NCBI GenBank assembly: GCA_028698765.1
Contig: JAQVVW010000058.1
Coordinates: forward strand, 1 to 7,649
Direction of reading: 5' to 3'
DNA length: 7,649 bases
Source of the DNA: Methanoculleus sp.
GTDB lineage: Archaea > Halobacteriota > Methanomicrobia > Methanomicrobiales > Methanoculleaceae
Position numbers and translations under genes: made by a program. This document shows, in pieces, positions 6,561-7,649 of this stretch (its first letter is position 1; each line of letters opens with the position of its first letter). The notes beneath the pieces were generated by a model. That model worked only from the letters and a program-made list of their open reading frames with translations. It ran no database searches and was not told the DNA's origin.

Positions 6561-6571
6561 ATATTCTTTCG
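6561..6571 (-). promoter_or_regulatory. Distal BRE/TATA candidate reading toward radC
   Basis: On the minus strand this reads CGAAAGAATAT, a BRE-like CGAAA followed by an AT-rich TATA-like stretch that continues as TT. It would start transcription near 6538, giving radC a leader of about 110 bases. It is arranged back to back with the TPR promoter; the two BREs form the arms of TTTCGA-N6-TCGAAA. Confidence 0.35.
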
Positions 6572-6584
6572 AACTCTATCGAAA
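6567..6584. repeat. Inverted repeat TTTCGA-N6-TCGAAA spanning both BREs
   Basis: TTTCGAACTCTATCGAAA has perfect 6-bp arms around a 6-bp spacer. The right arm contains the BRE (CGAAA) of the TPR promoter and the left arm that of the minus-strand candidate. It may simply be two BREs facing outward, or an operator that blocks both promoters at once. Confidence 0.45.
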
Positions 6585-6596
6585 CCATTTTTAACC
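6580..6596 (+). promoter_or_regulatory. BRE/TATA promoter of the TPR gene
   Basis: CGAAACCATTTTTAACC fits the archaeal pattern of a BRE (CGAAA, 6580-6584) followed by a TATA box (ATTTTTAA, 6587-6594). Initiation about 25 bases after the box falls at about 6614-6618, essentially at the ATG at 6618. No ribosome binding site precedes that ATG, so a leaderless mRNA is predicted. Confidence 0.62.
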
Positions 6597-6617
6597 CGAC
6601 TACACTATCATTCACGA

Positions 6618-7649
6618 ATGGAACTCCCCTGGAAGAACGCCGATGCCCTGTGCAGGAAAGGACAGGCATACGCCGAGCAGGGGCAGTACGACCGGGCCGT
6701 CGAGTTCTACGATCGGGCGATCCAGCAGAGCCCCGGCACCGGCGCCACCTGGTACCATAAGGGGCTCGCCCTCACCGCCGCACGGGATCACCGGGGAGCG
6801 ATCGAATGCTTCGACCAGGCGATCCGGATCGACCCGGCCTCTCCCCGGTTCTGGCAGGCCCGGGGAGAGGCGATGTACGAGATCAGGGAGTACCGGGAGG
6901 CGGCCGCATCCTCCGGCCAGGCGGTGAAACTCGCGCCGGACTCCGCGGGTGCCTGGCTCACCCGGGGCCATGCCCTCCGTAAGATCAGGCTTAATCCCGA
7001 GGCGATCGCGTGTTACGACCGGGTGGTCGTGCTCGAACCGGACCGGGTCGACGCCTGGCTCGCCCGCGGAATGGCGCTTGCCGCGGAGCGCCGGTACGAG
7101 GCGGCGATCGAGTGCTACGGTCGGGTAGTCGCGCTCGACCCGGGGAACGCAAACGCCTGGTATGCCAGAGGAACCATCGAGACCCTTCTCTCCCGCTTCG
7201 AGGACGCGCTCGCCTCCTACGATCGGGCCGTCGCCATCAACCCGAACCACGCCGACACCTGGTACACCAAAGGATGTACGCTCTCGGCGCTCCAGCGCTA
7301 CGACGAATCAATCGCCTGCTTCGACCGCGCGCTCGCCCTCCGCCCCGACGACGTCGAGGCCTGGTACAACCGGGGCCGGACACTGCAGAACCTGGAGCGC
7401 TATGAAGAGGCGCTCGACTGTTACGAGCGGGCGTTCCGGATCAACCCCGATTACCCCGGCATCTGGTATCAAAAGGCCACGACGCTGAAGAAACTGAAGC
7501 GCTACGACCTCGCGCTCGCCTGCTACGACCGCGCGCTCCGGGTGAACGCCGTCGACGCGGAGATCTGGTACCAGAAGGGCCTGCTCTACTTCGCCCTGAA
7601 GCGCTATGGGGAGGCGATAGAGTGCCTGAGCCAGGCGCTCAAACTCCAG
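6618..7649 (+). CDS. TPR repeat protein, ten 34-residue repeats, 3' end outside window
   Basis: An uninterrupted frame of 344 codons, open at the right edge, made almost entirely of tetratricopeptide repeats. After six residues (MELPWK), repeats begin at nucleotides 6636, 6738, 6840, 6942, 7044, 7146, 7248, 7350, 7452 and 7554, each exactly 34 codons with no insertions; the last is cut two residues short by the edge. The consensus is roughly x-AxWYxKGxALxxLxRYEEAIxCYDRAIxIxPD, with Trp at position 5 (the first repeat lacks it), Gly at 9, Ala at about 21 and Pro near 33. There is no signal peptide, so it is probably a cytosolic protein-binding scaffold; the partner is unknown. Repeat 3 (EAAASSGQAVKLAPD) and repeat 9 (RVNAV in place of the Pro-Asp end) diverge most. 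ATG 6618 has no ribosome binding site but follows a BRE/TATA at leaderless distance. More repeats, or a C-terminal domain, may lie beyond the window. Confidence 0.93.
   Translation, partial: MELPWKNADALCRKGQAYAEQGQYDRAVEFYDRAIQQSPGTGATWYHKGLALTAARDHRGAIECFDQAIRIDPASPRFWQARGEAMYEIREYREAAASSGQAVKLAPDSAGAWLTRGHALRKIRLNPEAIACYDRVVVLEPDRVDAWLARGMALAAERRYEAAIECYGRVVALDPGNANAWYARGTIETLLSRFEDALASYDRAVAINPNHADTWYTKGCTLSALQRYDESIACFDRALALRPDDVEAWYNRGRTLQNLERYEEALDCYERAFRINPDYPGIWYQKATTLKKLKRYDLALACYDRALRVNAVDAEIWYQKGLLYFALKRYGEAIECLSQALKLQ
6636..7649 (+). repeat. Tandem 102-bp coding repeats (TPR units)
   Basis: Ten in-register 102-bp units encode the 34-residue TPR motifs. Nucleotide similarity is strongest in blocks such as GCCTGGTA(C/T) and TGCTACGAC/TGTTACGA plus CGG/CGC. 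The units are diverged rather than identical, consistent with old duplications and selection on the protein. Confidence 0.85.

Noticed and set aside
6430..6669. An 80-residue N-terminal extension of RadC
   Set aside because: It covers the promoters of both genes and the start of the TPR gene, and RadC proteins begin about 10 residues before the DRPRERL motif.
5801..6760. A 319-codon plus-strand frame antisense to radC and running into the TPR gene
   Set aside because: It is Arg/Ser/Pro-rich with no recognisable domain, and overlaps two well-supported genes.
6636..7649. Regular 102-bp spaced repeats as a possible CRISPR or non-coding array
   Set aside because: The period is 34 codons in one continuous frame with TPR consensus residues, so the repeat is a protein feature.

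Overview
The window looks like chromosomal DNA from a GC-rich methanogenic euryarchaeon, probably of the Methanomicrobiales (Methanoculleus-like). That placement is an inference from four things: archaeal BRE/TATA promoters sitting as short AT-rich patches in GC-rich DNA; GGTGA/GGAGG ribosome binding sites; a COG1361-type S-layer-like protein encoded next to a MacB/FtsX-type ABC transporter; and a Trp-rich 34-residue TPR array of the kind common in methanogens. I see no tRNA, rRNA, CRISPR array, transposase or integrase.

Layout. (1) 2-478 (+): 3' part of a DUF457/YdjM-like membrane metal-dependent hydrolase. (2) 549-1959 (+): a compact operon with its own TATA box, encoding a GerW/YtfJ-family protein, a DUF2953 (YtfI-like) membrane protein, and a very small protein that looks like a stripped-down second GerW domain. 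(3) 5585-1966 (-): a tight four-gene operon encoding a Yip1-family membrane protein, a secreted and C-terminally anchored S-layer-like Ig-repeat protein, an ABC ATPase and a MacB/FtsX permease. Operons 2 and 3 converge with only 6 bp between stop codons. (4) 6429-5758 (-): RadC, with an intact JAMM motif. (5) 6618 to the right edge (+): a TPR protein of at least ten uninterrupted 34-residue repeats, still open at the edge and divergent from radC.

How the genes fit together. In operon 3 the ATPase and permease form the MacB-type engine. The S-layer-like protein is placed where bacteria would have the MacA adaptor, and Yip1 is an extra membrane partner. Operon 2 repeats a bacterial gene pair (ytfI-ytfJ, known from spore-formers) in an organism that does not form endospores, and adds a third small gene. 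This is the most unusual part of the window. The 188-bp radC/TPR intergenic region holds back-to-back BRE/TATA elements joined by an inverted repeat, plus two further palindromes, and so looks like a regulatory node.
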